DNA from: a virus
Direction: 5' to 3' (one strand)
Virus record (IMG/VR): IMGVR_UViG_3300037493_000109
Coordinates: 1 to 29,363 of that record
DNA: 29,363 bases
Each line of letters opens with the position of its first letter. The first letter of the stretch is position 1. The translations under genes were made by a program, and so were the position numbers. The notes beneath the pieces were generated by a model, which saw nothing but the letters and a program-made list of their open reading frames with translations, searched no databases and had not been told where the DNA came from. Below, piece after piece: positions 15,201 to 22,639 of this stretch.

Positions 15201-18055
15201 ACACCTGATGGCATTGCAGTATCTACTGCAGCATATTGATTAGTACCGGGTATTTGTCTTAACTCGTAATTTTTTTCTTTTAAACCACGTGTATAAAAGT
15301 CATTACCAAAATGTCCTGTCTCTCCATGATTAATAGGACTATTGAATACAATTGTTTCTGCATTACCATAATCCTCGTTATCACCTAGATTATCCATACC
15401 GTAAGAAGAGTAAGATGTAGTTTTAATCTTTTCAAGTTTCATAACCTGAGTGTCTACATCGTTTCTAAACTCATCAAAGTTGATACGCTTCTGACCTTTA
15501 TATTTATCATAGTCAAGAACTTCAGCAACAATATCTTTTTCAATCTGCTTGCCACGTGACTTCATCATGTCGCTAATAGATTGAGGAGATACTTCTTTAC
15601 CTGCCATTGTTTTAAACTCAGGCATCTCAAGTACACCTAGAGTAACTCTTGTTATAGGCTGCTGTGGATTGGTATCATCTTGATACAATACACCACCTAC
15701 AGTCTTTAACTCCTCTAAGTTTCCTTCTTTTATCTTATCTATATTAGCCTCATAGAAATCATCTTTGCCTGTTGTTTCTTTCCAAACTTTAGACATAGCA
15801 TCTGTAAGAGACATCTGTGCGTCTATCTCTTCATTGCTCATTGGTTTTGTTTTATCTTTAGCAGATACTAACAAACCATCATCACGTAGTTTAACCAAAG
15901 ATGTTTTAACTTCCTCTCGTTTAGGGCTTAATGGAATTTGCTCTTCCTGTGTCTTTAAAGACACTTGCTCTTTTGCTAATTCTATTTCTTTATTTATTGC
16001 ATTTAATTGACGAGTATATAAGTCAATATCTTCAGCAACATTTATATCAGTTGCAAAATTAAGTTTATCTTGTACTTCCTGTGCCTTATCTTCTAATACA
16101 TTTAAAGGTTGTGTGTTTAAATTATCGAAAGAAAATACTGTAGCATCTCTTTTTACTACTTCTTCTTTTGGCTTAGCTTCTTCGGTAATGACTTCAGTGA
16201 CTTGGTCTCCTTCGCCCACTTCTTGCAGTCCCACTTGGGGTTGTTCTGTGCGAAGCACGCCTTCATCTGTTGTTTGCTTTTGAATGGCATCGTTTTGTTT
16301 TTGAGTATTTATTAATTCGTTATCTATCTCTTGAGTCTTCTTTGTTAAGACTTCTATTTGTTGGTCTATCTCAGGATGATATACCTCATCCATCATATTC
16401 TTCTTACCTTCTAGTTCTCGTATTTGATTTTGTACATCTGTCTTTCTGTTCATCAATACGATTGATTCTGCTCTAGCTTCACCAACAATATTATCAGGTA
16501 TCCTAGCATCAGATACTTTAGATTCCTCTATTACTTTGATACCATCTTTAAACTCAATCTCATCTATAGTACCTTCACTTAATAATTTCTTTAAATGATT
16601 TCTTGCATCCTCATCACCTGCAACTTTGTTTGCTGTAATTTGGAGTGCAATATTTTTATCACTAGATGATGTGTTCTTTCTTTCTAAAGCACCTTGATAT
16701 GCAGTTGATGTAACTAATGTAGGAGCACCTGCACCAACTTCTGCTATACCCTCTAATGCAATAGCATTAGGGTCAATCTCTTCACCTGAAGCTACCTGTG
16801 CAACAAACTCTCCTGTTGAACCACCTATCGCTTCTACACCTAAACCTGCACCCTTTCTTGCTACTGAACGTGCCATAGTGCTACCACCTTTAGCAACTTT
16901 ACCTGCTATGCCTGCAGTGAACACATCTATTATGGCAATAGGCACACCTCTCTTTAGACCTGATATTCTGAATTTCTCAATCATATCTCTATCAGAGAAT
17001 GCTTGTCTTATTTCTTCGGGGTTTTTTAAATCGAAACCTGCATCTTTAATAGACTGTAATATCTTTTGAGATGTCTCGATATTAAGACCTGCCATTATAG
17101 TGCCTGCTGTAGCACCTGCTATTGCTCCGGGAATAGCACCTACACCACCAATGGGAGCACCTGCTGCAGCACCGACAGCTACACCCTGAGGTATAGACCT
17201 TGTTGATGCTTTTATTTGAGATGCTAATGAATTTAAAATTGTTTCTCCTATGAACTTTGCACCGTCTACAGGGTTGTTGATGACCCAAGATAATCCACCC
17301 TCAGCAAATTTTTGTTCTTCTTTAGATGGAGTATATGTACTTAACTCTTGTTCTATACGTGAAAGTCTATTAACATCCTCATCAGTCATTTCTTCAAACC
17401 CTAAATTTACTATATTGGCTTGTTCTCCCTGAAGTAATCCTTTGTTCCACGCATCACTTACCCTTTTAGGAACTAAGTCAGATGCTTTCTGTATAACTGC
17501 ACTACTGAAATTTCCAATAGGGTCATTATAATTTTTTGATTGTTTATCTTTTATTTCGTTCCAAGTCTTATTAAGTCTAGGGTCTGCAAAATCTTGTATA
17601 TCTTTTGTTTTACCCTGCTGATATTCCTGCATACCTTTGACCATTTTGGAAAAGCTAGCCTCATCATACTTAAACTTTTTTTCCTCAGGTTGAGGCGTAG
17701 GCTCAGGAGCGACATAAGTCTTCTTACCCTCCTCTGTTAATACAATAGGAGGTGCAGTTGGGTCTTGTTGAAACTTAGAAATATCTGTAGTTAATTCCCT
17801 ACCACTTTGCTTAACAATTTTTTGTGACGCTGAAGGAGTAGCATCCGATACTGAAGGAGTAGTTTGTTTTTTTTTTAACCCAAGTGTTTCCTCAAAATCA
17901 CTAATGTTATTAAAACCTAATTCTTTATTTGATGCATCAAAAAAAACTTTTCTACTTCCCGGATTAGCCATTAACCCTTTGAACTCATTGAAATCTTTGA
18001 ATCCTTTATTGTTGGCATAATTATCCCACAGAAATTGCAACTGACTCTCGTTCAT
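9260..18055 (-). CDS. Giant polyvalent, probably DNA-ejection protein (2931 aa)
   Basis: Probably packaged in the capsid and delivered with the DNA, by position after two ejection-like proteins and by size. Visible parts: an N-terminal module (1-62) followed by a Pro/Thr/Lys-rich linker; a Gly/Ala-rich glycine-zipper-like segment (about 291-324) and a second small-residue region (about 366-450, RGVPIAIIDVFTAGIAGK); charged coiled coils (about 530-720); a domain around HIRGWFNDR and ELQSD (E1009-D1013), a hallmark I associate with phage polyvalent proteins; a metallopeptidase-like domain with HEATGH (H1499, E1500, H1504) followed by AEEKFARGFERYLREGKAP (from about A1542); a long Lys-rich helical region (about 1600-2400); a hydrophobic segment near 2705-2730; and a Gly-Phe-Gly repeat tail. 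No lysozyme, transglycosylase or RNA polymerase signature was recognised. The frame is intact over 8.8 kb. Confidence 0.8.
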   Translation of the reverse strand: MNESQLQFLWDNYANNKGFKDFNEFKGLMANPGSRKVFFDASNKELGFNNISDFEETLGLKKKQTTPSVSDATPSASQKIVKQSGRELTTDISKFQQDPTAPPIVLTEEGKKTYVAPEPTPQPEEKKFKYDEASFSKMVKGMQEYQQGKTKDIQDFADPRLNKTWNEIKDKQSKNYNDPIGNFSSAVIQKASDLVPKRVSDAWNKGLLQGEQANIVNLGFEEMTDEDVNRLSRIEQELSTYTPSKEEQKFAEGGLSWVINNPVDGAKFIGETILNSLASQIKASTRSIPQGVAVGAAAGAPIGGVGAIPGAIAGATAGTIMAGLNIETSQKILQSIKDAGFDLKNPEEIRQAFSDRDMIEKFRISGLKRGVPIAIIDVFTAGIAGKVAKGGSTMARSVARKGAGLGVEAIGGSTGEFVAQVASGEEIDPNAIALEGIAEVGAGAPTLVTSTAYQGALERKNTSSSDKNIALQITANKVAGDEDARNHLKKLLSEGTIDEIEFKDGIKVIEESKVSDARIPDNIVGEARAESIVLMNRKTDVQNQIRELEGKKNMMDEVYHPEIDQQIEVLTKKTQEIDNELINTQKQNDAIQKQTTDEGVLRTEQPQVGLQEVGEGDQVTEVITEEAKPKEEVVKRDATVFSFDNLNTQPLNVLEDKAQEVQDKLNFATDINVAEDIDLYTRQLNAINKEIELAKEQVSLKTQEEQIPLSPKREEVKTSLVKLRDDGLLVSAKDKTKPMSNEEIDAQMSLTDAMSKVWKETTGKDDFYEANIDKIKEGNLEELKTVGGVLYQDDTNPQQPITRVTLGVLEMPEFKTMAGKEVSPQSISDMMKSRGKQIEKDIVAEVLDYDKYKGQKRINFDEFRNDVDTQVMKLEKIKTTSYSSYGMDNLGDNEDYGNAETIVFNSPINHGETGHFGNDFYTRGLKEKNYELRQIPGTNQYAAVDTAMPSGVSETEIASYVGTAGTKEQVEKWISDRRIDGTEREINKGLFGHIRGWFNDRQKIYNLAELQSDYFQKNKASDIYTAQIPKEEIDDYRQNIQLPIDNKFANLLKDRYKLKEKIFKQQYPNGSAELVIVNIYDNNDNYIGGGQIATNTLEYINNPDVAVQRTLNRELVGAAQKIAMQIDSPNSNEERKKLREIQDEYEKEYNDAKEEVKKYTQKRAEEIKNSKETSVITKQFVASQKIHELRLFREAIKHAADEGAEKLRFPTPYTLALIEGYVSEKGDAPYEVTDAADESQLEVGDTIDYGGEEFIVISSGRYDFRAAPKDDVSIYNYDDLVYGEVDNRLDELRYDLDKQVNDINNITRDEAGEYDADNEYMGDTVKFALDNYFSKNKDAETVSFDDIENNVREDLDDRFSNMDDTELISWAYDVERDGNTLYAIESRSSIVNFNQPDQYDTESSQENFEDELNSSQQTVVDKYKELDALMMKMRPDARVVTDDNGREWIETDITEADSNNPIIAFQEEGGKAKGAIDFVSDNKASIYIFKGADISTLAHEATGHLGRNVLEKLASTDENFAKDYEAVKKWANVKNNNWTTRAEEKFARGFERYLREGKAPTPELQSVFAKLKTWLTSIYKQIKGSSIDIELTPAVRKVFDNLLGKPQEEVVSVGIEELLTADTKDATVLNKLLTILDDTDNKLKKFGQTTAGMNISVPVMRAVIKTLKALVKTGITLQEAIIKAAKKHNVSKQDVIDSINLMAESKVQEGKMEGVSEIEIPGYNDMMDKANQMIARQTSKNIAKDKIVSNVEKLLNKTDAYKNASDVQKEAIIRDVRKQVGLKEKSAPSVARLKQGVITETEKGVSQFDKYFNDFVDEKKITMSERKLRDKQLMDLARGGRDAKIAIANASKELGASVKKMADSGKLTAKQAANITKKFSKVNLLSLDSVSKFSDYVSKIFADADYDSKLNEALSTKKAISKLSRNKDKNANTRYFAKKFLAIDPSLVDNIDEYNDNASRLKESIKGSMLKKSGVKFADIVNIDEMSKYVDKTIDSQNKKLFENKVNEIQELMGIDASDLSYEKILELLKEDTVVEKKYDDIIRSTVYKMFNTYSALIDDMISSGKDSFTGEEIDFTDNQKSIVKKFMNMDLDSMSIKSALSAVDALANFMQNKSTAKMEDTLSRYEGDLNAKRIAEKGIKSKPLQKYWSRFVGRLLTEQLANLNIVFERMFGGFNAGGKIQDAMGVTDLVNKKSAAQSKANKIVDKYVQTFYETKPNGEAFNTEYNNIERGMAAFLMRNVLGTSAEIQAEFNRRKDLVKESIDALSVGSEVEQQKSEVYKKAFDKIAKDSKDASDVTKKIDKENLKAVDFWQNTWSENYDEMSNVSENIYNKVLEKDLNYTPDKFSKLDSDLGVVELTNDDSAFHTNNGTIYKKESGVLMEATRPDSLPTNPKNGEVTRYIDLSFDSNMSKAMYDALVDINTAYPIRQIDSFLNSKDFSKIVPQSEDRKVLRDRIQLYVNNIRGKNPFTNDELSSALKKLNSLTAIGVGQALAGVTQPVKQVLPVAVNTLINAGSLDIQAPFDVYKNNFISNSGYAIANRGVESQAQIESLNRMIETASKTKGQKLVKAIENANAQMLEWFLVKPDVYIARASWLSYYEKSLKNQGVDVSNIDYKTHELNKEAASYAQRMVDRQQNVSDIDMSGKLLSKKETSSQILVKLLLSFASFRMNQAARLGSDLAVLSDKTSTAEDKSIAARSVAGFGVELATFKIVSAGLSILIGTITKSIMGQDEDDEERNKRINDVIKGQVTGTIPDIISPVPILDKPIQAASKAVIDFSQEIAGVNKEDIVSIYDVPKQDFVSSLGSFGIAAGRASTLWELGNLSASGTYEDNFGNEKQVSDTDREALSMLLVPAVLTNIGLAPSEVNTVVRNAIKYSKQKGKTEKSLNKPTPSKKEKKETSDSSFGKKSGFGKGSRKSGGFGSKSGGFGN
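9265..9306 (-). repeat. 21-bp tandem repeat encoding the Gly-Phe-Gly tail
   Basis: Two copies of a 21-base unit lie head to tail at 9265-9285 and 9286-9306 and differ at a single base. They encode two copies of (R/S)KSGGFG at the extreme C-terminus of the giant protein. More degenerate units (SGFGKG, SFGKK) lie just upstream in the gene, at about 9310-9345. Slippage-type expansion is likely. Confidence 0.75.
15949..15964. repeat. Second copy of the terminator's 16-bp palindrome core
   Basis: GTGTCTTTAAAGACAC here is identical to 9232-9247, the core of the operon terminator. In the giant gene it encodes part of QVSLKTQE. No T-tract follows on either strand, so it is not an obvious terminator. 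It may be a protein-binding dyad or coincidence. Confidence 0.5.
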
Positions 18056-18061
18056 ATTATA

Positions 18062-19861
18062 TTAATTTTTTTTATTTGCTTTCATTTGGTCAGCAAGATT
18101 GGGTTTTTTTGTTTCTACAACAGGTATGTTGCTTACAACTAAATTATCATCTTCTGCTGCAGATGCAATAAATTTCTTTATAGAATTATCTATATTACCT
18201 TTAAGTACAAACCATTGGAATCTCTTACCATCGGGTGTAGTTATTTTAACTCTATCAGGAGAAAGAGTATTTTTCTCAGGTGTAAATGTAAATCCTAAAT
18301 CACCAAATCTAGTTGTTAGTTTATTAACAGTTTCAGTAGGATTATCTTGTGTAGATAAACCCGAAACTGTACCTAAATATCCACCTAATAATTCAGAGTT
18401 AGATTTAACTTTTTCTCTTCCTCCTTTTACTCCTGTAAAGCTTTTCTGACCCCCACTCAATCTCATATTAGGGTTTCCTCCACCTGTACGTTTCATTACA
18501 GATAAAACATCATCTACACCATGAATTTCATTACCTAATTCATTCCATCTTTTAAGTGTAATAGTATTAGGGTCATAGTCTATAGTTCTATTCATTTTAT
18601 TATTATCATAAAGGAATGTAATTTTACCCGGAGTATTAAAATCAATATCTAACAAACCTTTTTCTTGGGCTAGTTTTGTACCAACTATTGCTGCTACTGC
18701 ATCCTTCTTTTCTTGAGCAGTTCCTGCTGTAAATATTCTACCCCAAGTTCCTACAGCAGTTTCTTTTTCTTTTTTCTCATCACCTCTACGAGCCTGCCAT
18801 TCCTGTGCTTGTGGTGGTTCATAATACTGAGTCTTAGCTTCATAATCCAAGCCTGCTCTTATTCTATCTCTTAAAAAATTCTCAGCATCTTTCTTTTGTT
18901 CAGGGCTTAACTGTGGAGTTAACACACCACTAGTAGGGTTTGCAGGGTCTGCAATCATTAATATCTTTTCGCCTGTTTTTATTTGAGGGTCATTAGGGTT
19001 ATTAGTAAACCCATATACTGAAACCTTTCCTTCTTTATTGGTTTTCGATTTAATCCAATCAGTTAATATACTAGCTGAACTATTAGGGTTTACAAGCAAA
19101 CTATCAATATATCTTTGCTCATAAACTTCATATCCTGTTCTTGTTCTAATATCTTCTATTGTTCTGATAACACGACCTTCTAATGCAGCACTAGCAAAAA
19201 TTTCTTTACCAAAAGAATCAACAACATTAGCCACTTCCTTATCTACATCATACTTATCTAATTGTACAGTAGATGCATACTTTAATGTATCAATAGTATT
19301 ATATGTATTAGGGTCTTTATTTAAAACATACTGACCTGTAGCAGGGTCTATCTGTGGAAGACCAACTGTAACACGACCGTTATTATTTATATAAAATTGT
19401 GACTTGCTAAAGTTTGCTGCGTTCTCAACTAATGAGCGAAGATATACTTCTTGCTCTGATGAAGTACCTGTCTTTGCTCTCTCAACATCCTTAGCATAAT
19501 TCTCTTGATATGTCTTAGTTGTTTGGAATATTTTACTTGTATCAGTCTTTAAGTTTTGAGTATAGATACTAAAATCTTTTGGGTCTAATTGACCTGACTT
19601 TAATAATCTATTCATCATCAAAAGATACTCTTGACCTTGTGTTGAATAGTTAAGTATATTCTCATTAACACCTCTATCTAATCCTGTTGGATTATCTGCT
19701 AGTGTTTGTAGAGTTTCTTCTGTGGCTTTTTCAATATCAGCTTTTTTCTTCTCACGAAGAGTAGCTTCTTCTTTAAGCATACCACTAAAGTTCTTATTAA
19801 TGGTTGACCAATCTACTCTATCAGCTACGTTTCTTTCAACGTATTTATAAAATGTCGACAT
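18062..19861 (-). CDS. Internal virion/ejection protein candidate (599 aa)
   Basis: I do not recognise a named domain. The N-terminal ~150 residues are charged and helical (LKEEATLREKKKADIEKATEE, and so on); the middle and C-terminal parts are mixed, Asn/Thr/Gly-rich, and the C-terminus is basic (DQMKANKKN). No membrane segment or enzymatic motif was found. It lies between a 296-aa Ala/Gln-rich protein and the 2931-aa giant, the size ladder and order of podoviral ejection proteins (T7 gp14, gp15, gp16), which suggests a gp15-like capsid-internal or cargo role. That is positional inference, with no clear sequence similarity to T7. It starts 9 bases after the preceding stop and ends 6 bases before the giant gene. 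Confidence 0.65.
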   Translation of the reverse strand: MSTFYKYVERNVADRVDWSTINKNFSGMLKEEATLREKKKADIEKATEETLQTLADNPTGLDRGVNENILNYSTQGQEYLLMMNRLLKSGQLDPKDFSIYTQNLKTDTSKIFQTTKTYQENYAKDVERAKTGTSSEQEVYLRSLVENAANFSKSQFYINNNGRVTVGLPQIDPATGQYVLNKDPNTYNTIDTLKYASTVQLDKYDVDKEVANVVDSFGKEIFASAALEGRVIRTIEDIRTRTGYEVYEQRYIDSLLVNPNSSASILTDWIKSKTNKEGKVSVYGFTNNPNDPQIKTGEKILMIADPANPTSGVLTPQLSPEQKKDAENFLRDRIRAGLDYEAKTQYYEPPQAQEWQARRGDEKKEKETAVGTWGRIFTAGTAQEKKDAVAAIVGTKLAQEKGLLDIDFNTPGKITFLYDNNKMNRTIDYDPNTITLKRWNELGNEIHGVDDVLSVMKRTGGGNPNMRLSGGQKSFTGVKGGREKVKSNSELLGGYLGTVSGLSTQDNPTETVNKLTTRFGDLGFTFTPEKNTLSPDRVKITTPDGKRFQWFVLKGNIDNSIKKFIASAAEDDNLVVSNIPVVETKKPNLADQMKANKKN

Positions 19862-19870
19862 ATCTAATTA

Positions 19871-20761
19871 TTAATATTTTCTACCACCAACACCATACAT
19901 CCCCATATCAAACAATGGATTGGTATTTGGCATACCACTATTTGTAAATCCAACTTTGCTAGCCTGTGGAATACCACCTAATGCTATGTCATTTAACCCC
20001 CTGATTTGGTCTTTGGTAAAATTAGTTGTAATAAAATCTTGAAACTTAATAGGGTCTGTAGGGGCTGTAGATAAATCTATACCAAATTGTTTATTTACAG
20101 ACTGCATAATTAAAGGGTCTGTTAATGTTTGTTGGAAGGTTTTACCTGATGCTAGATTTGCTCCATAATTTTGTGAAGCTTGATTATATGCTCTTGCTGA
20201 TTGAGATTTATTATACAAAGGAACAAAGTCAGCAGCTTGTTTTACAGTGCTAGTAAGACTTGCCATTGCATCTTTTGTAAATGCATTACCCATTGCTTCT
20301 GCACTAGCTGCTGCTGCTTGTGCACCTTGTGATTCTGCTAAGCTTAATTCAGCACGAGCGTTTCTTAATTGAGCAGCTTCTGTTGCTGTAGCCTTATCTA
20401 ATGCTGTAAGTTCTTGACCCATTTCACTAGCAATCTGCTGTTGACCTTGTTGCTGTAAAGCATATATACGACCTGCATTTTCTGCTGCACCTCTTTCTCC
20501 TTCTCTACCTGCCTCAATTGCTTGTGCACCTGCAGAGATTAAAGCCTCACGCTCTAACTGATAAGGTTCTTTTTGAATACCTAATGCTGCAGAATAGTTA
20601 ATACTTAATTCTTTCTTAGCTTCAGCCATTGCTCTTTCAGCTTCTGCCTCTGCTTTTTTCTGTAGGTTTCTCTGCTTACCTGCTTGAGAAAATGATGATG
20701 CTGTACTTCCTGCACCCATTGCTAATCCTGCTGCTGTTGCTATTGTAGTAAATGCCGGCAT
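19871..20761 (-). CDS. Internal virion protein, T7 gp14-like in character
   Basis: A 296-aa protein with an N-terminal hydrophobic, small-residue segment (TTIATAAGLAMGAGSTASS, about residues 5-23) followed by a long Ala/Glu/Gln-rich helical region (about 28-180, e.g. QKKAEAEAERAMAEAKKEL) and a C-terminal domain ending in a Gly-rich MGMYGVGGRKY. This composition (a possible membrane-inserting N-terminus plus an Ala-rich coiled coil) is typical of podoviral ejection proteins that form a channel through the host envelope. The start follows the GNAT stop by one base. The assignment is from composition and order, not from a recognised Pfam motif. Confidence 0.7.
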   Translation of the reverse strand: MPAFTTIATAAGLAMGAGSTASSFSQAGKQRNLQKKAEAEAERAMAEAKKELSINYSAALGIQKEPYQLEREALISAGAQAIEAGREGERGAAENAGRIYALQQQGQQQIASEMGQELTALDKATATEAAQLRNARAELSLAESQGAQAAAASAEAMGNAFTKDAMASLTSTVKQAADFVPLYNKSQSARAYNQASQNYGANLASGKTFQQTLTDPLIMQSVNKQFGIDLSTAPTDPIKFQDFITTNFTKDQIRGLNDIALGGIPQASKVGFTNSGMPNTNPLFDMGMYGVGGRKY

Positions 20762-20762
20762 A

Positions 20763-21170
20763 TTATAATATTTTTATCATTTCACTAATATGGGTATCAC
20801 CTTTAATGTACCCTTGACTTTCATATACATTTATAAGACTACTATTCTTTAATAATGAATAGGAGTATTTACATCCTGAATCTCTTGCAATATTTGTTAG
20901 TGTATCTACCAATAGTTCTAGTGCTTGTTTTCGATTTGGCTTTTTTCTATATGTCTTACTTGATACAATAAAATCAACCCAACCAATTGCTGAGTTTGTT
21001 ATGTAAACAAATCCTGCACATACAGGAACATCACCATCTAAAATAAGTATACCACCTGTCCCATTTTCAGGAAGGAAATCTTTTTGAGGTGCTGTCCACC
21101 CCCAATCATTCCACCATCCTAACAAAGTATCAAAATCAGTTTCTTCTAATTTCTTTATATTAAATTCCAT
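20763..21170 (-). CDS. GNAT-like acetyltransferase in the tail module
   Basis: A 135-aa protein with the layout of a GNAT N-acetyltransferase: an N-terminal strand-helix (NIKKLEETDFDTLLGWW), a central strand pair (GGILILDGDVPVCAGFVYIT, about 39-58), the motif A-like DFIVSSKTYRKKPNRKQALELLV (66-88), where the acetyl-CoA loop would be, and a C-terminal NVYESQGY (114-121) typical of motif B. The pyrophosphate loop KTYRKKPNRKQA departs from the canonical Q/RxxGxG/A, so activity is uncertain. It sits between tail-appendage genes and ejection genes, and may have its own promoter. It could modify a virion or host protein, or be carried inside the virion. The substrate cannot be read from sequence. 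Confidence 0.72.
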   Translation of the reverse strand: MEFNIKKLEETDFDTLLGWWNDWGWTAPQKDFLPENGTGGILILDGDVPVCAGFVYITNSAIGWVDFIVSSKTYRKKPNRKQALELLVDTLTNIARDSGCKYSYSLLKNSSLINVYESQGYIKGDTHISEMIKIL

Positions 21171-21177
21171 TTAGTTA

Positions 21178-21185
21178 CAAAGATA
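21178..21185 (-). promoter_or_regulatory. Candidate Bacteroidetes -7 promoter element (TATCTTTG)
   Basis: On the minus strand TATCTTTG matches the Bacteroidetes TAnnTTTG element, in the 21-base gap just upstream of the GNAT gene. No clear TTTG -33 element is seen at the usual distance. The start codon would lie only a few bases after the expected start of transcription, so the mRNA would be nearly leaderless. Confidence 0.35.
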
Positions 21186-21191
21186 CTAAAA

Positions 21192-21992
21192 TCAAGGATA
21201 ACTTTTCATTACATCAGAACCTAATTGGAATAACTCTATCTTACTTGAAGATGAGTTCTCAAGTGTTACTACAGCGTAGTGACCTAATAGTCCATGCGAT
21301 TCAGCAACAGAGTTCTTGATAAACATTATAAATGGTGTCTGAGTAGTGATAGGCTGTGCGTTTAATATCGTACCATCTATAATCAATTGGTTTAAATCGT
21401 TAGGTAAATCTACATTCACCTCAGTTACCTCTCCTGCTAATGATGGTGTAGTAGATGAGCCTTCTAAGAAGTATACCATATCCCCTACACTAATAAGACT
21501 ACCAATGTATATTGGTGGGTTTACTGAGAAGTTTAACTCTATAGCAGATATAACTCCATCAACCGATTCGGTTCTCCCTATACCACTAGTAGAACGGAAT
21601 GCGTACTCATCAGGTATTGCAGGTACTGAACCATCGTTTCTTATATATGCAAAGTATACTTGCTCTTTCTTTTCAAACCAATTATATTCAACGTATCCTG
21701 ATATTTGTAAATCAGTAATAACTTCTGCACTCCACTTATCATCTCCTTGAAGACTTAGTGTCTTATATAATTTATTCTCTAATGGTGCATCATTTAATAC
21801 AGTCTTCATTATTGATGGATATGTAGTACCGTAAAAAAAGTTTCTATTGCTATTTGAGTTATGCAAATATAAATTCCCACCTTTAAAACTGTATAATTTA
21901 TTATTCATACCAACCATGTAGTCAGGTATGAATGAGTAGAAGGATACCCATCCCTCTACATTCTCTGCGTATGTTAAAGTATATTCGCTCAT
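21192..21992 (-). CDS. Tail appendage/structural protein (crAss-like N-terminus)
   Basis: Probable distal tail or appendage protein of 266 aa. Its N-terminus (EYTLTYAENVEGWVSFYSF, then PDYMVGMNNKLYSFKGGNLY) is a block I recall from tail proteins of crAss-like and other Bacteroidetes phages; the rest is β-rich with Ser/Thr/Asn-rich loops, as in receptor-facing proteins. A longer frame begins 12 bases upstream at 22004 (adding MSYI), but the ATG at 21992 overlaps the previous stop as TAATG and starts directly before the conserved block, so it is preferred. No enzymatic motif was recognised. It lies between a Cys-rich protein and the GNAT gene. Receptor binding is inference. Confidence 0.7.
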   Translation of the reverse strand: MSEYTLTYAENVEGWVSFYSFIPDYMVGMNNKLYSFKGGNLYLHNSNSNRNFFYGTTYPSIMKTVLNDAPLENKLYKTLSLQGDDKWSAEVITDLQISGYVEYNWFEKKEQVYFAYIRNDGSVPAIPDEYAFRSTSGIGRTESVDGVISAIELNFSVNPPIYIGSLISVGDMVYFLEGSSTTPSLAGEVTEVNVDLPNDLNQLIIDGTILNAQPITTQTPFIMFIKNSVAESHGLLGHYAVVTLENSSSSKIELFQLGSDVMKSYP

Positions 21993-22621
21993 TATATAGG
22001 ACAAACTAATGGTGTAACATTTCCTGAAGTTAAAAACACTGAGGCATGATTAGGAGTAGGTGTTACAGTATAATCAATATTACCTGTAAGATTATCTATA
22101 GGACCACTGTAATATATTTCTCCACCTGCAGATATATCACATACTCTATATTGTACTATATTGCCTGAACCTGATTCCCATTGCCCTCTAATTTCATAAG
22201 GTAGTTCTGTTATTAGTGGATATATAGTTCCACTCTGAGCACTAGTAGTTGTTACTACATTCAATAGTTCTACCATTGAATTGTTATAAACAATTAATCT
22301 TCCTCCAACTTGACCATTCAATTGCCATGATAAAATAACTGTTGTTGCAGAACAATCTGCTTCACATTCTCCTAATGTTGCATAAATACCTGAGCCATCT
22401 CCGGGATTTACACATGAACCTTCTACACAATTGTATGATTCAGGTACGCATCCATCGCAAGTTTGCTGTGGTAATAACACACCCAATACTTGTTCTCTAA
22501 CAATCAGACCATCTGAATAGAATCCATCATCTGCCAATGTAGTTAATGCAGCATCTGAAAATATAGCTGTTGAACTTCCTAGTGAAGGTCCGTTTAAATA
22601 ATATGTTGAACTTGTTGCCAT
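21992..22621 (-). CDS. Cys-rich tail protein (209 aa)
   Basis: N-terminal block YYLNGPSLGSSTAIFSDAAL, then DDGFYSDGLIVREQV, resembles a module found in crAss-like tail proteins. It is followed by a cysteine-rich segment with Cys at residues 55, 58, 65, 70, 86 and 90 around NPGDGSGIY, which looks like a small disulfide or metal knot, and then a β-rich C-terminal domain ending NVTPLVCPI. It is encoded 18 bases after the large tail protein, which itself ends in a Cys-rich segment. A tail tip or decoration role is likely by position; ligand and fold are not known to me. Its stop overlaps the next gene's start in TAATG. Confidence 0.7.
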   Translation of the reverse strand: MATSSTYYLNGPSLGSSTAIFSDAALTTLADDGFYSDGLIVREQVLGVLLPQQTCDGCVPESYNCVEGSCVNPGDGSGIYATLGECEADCSATTVILSWQLNGQVGGRLIVYNNSMVELLNVVTTTSAQSGTIYPLITELPYEIRGQWESGSGNIVQYRVCDISAGGEIYYSGPIDNLTGNIDYTVTPTPNHASVFLTSGNVTPLVCPI

Positions 22622-22639
22622 TTTTATTTTTTAATTAAA

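Noticed and set aside
15949-15964. Intragenic terminator in the giant gene
   Set aside because: The palindrome is not followed by a T-tract on either strand.
9333-17740. Several open frames of 60-180 codons on the + strand opposite the giant gene (e.g. 11451-11993)
   Set aside because: They are hydrophobic/Ser-rich mirror products of an AT-rich Lys/Glu-coding strand, lack recognisable domains or start context, and lie fully antisense to an intact gene.
9260-18055. Giant virion RNA polymerase, as found in crAss-like phages at a similar location
   Set aside because: I found no DxDxD/DFDID-type catalytic motif; the recognisable parts are polyvalent-protein domains and membrane-like segments.
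21993-22004. Upstream ATG adding MSYI to the tail appendage protein
   Set aside because: The ATG at 21992 fits the TAATG coupling and lies directly before the conserved N-terminal block.
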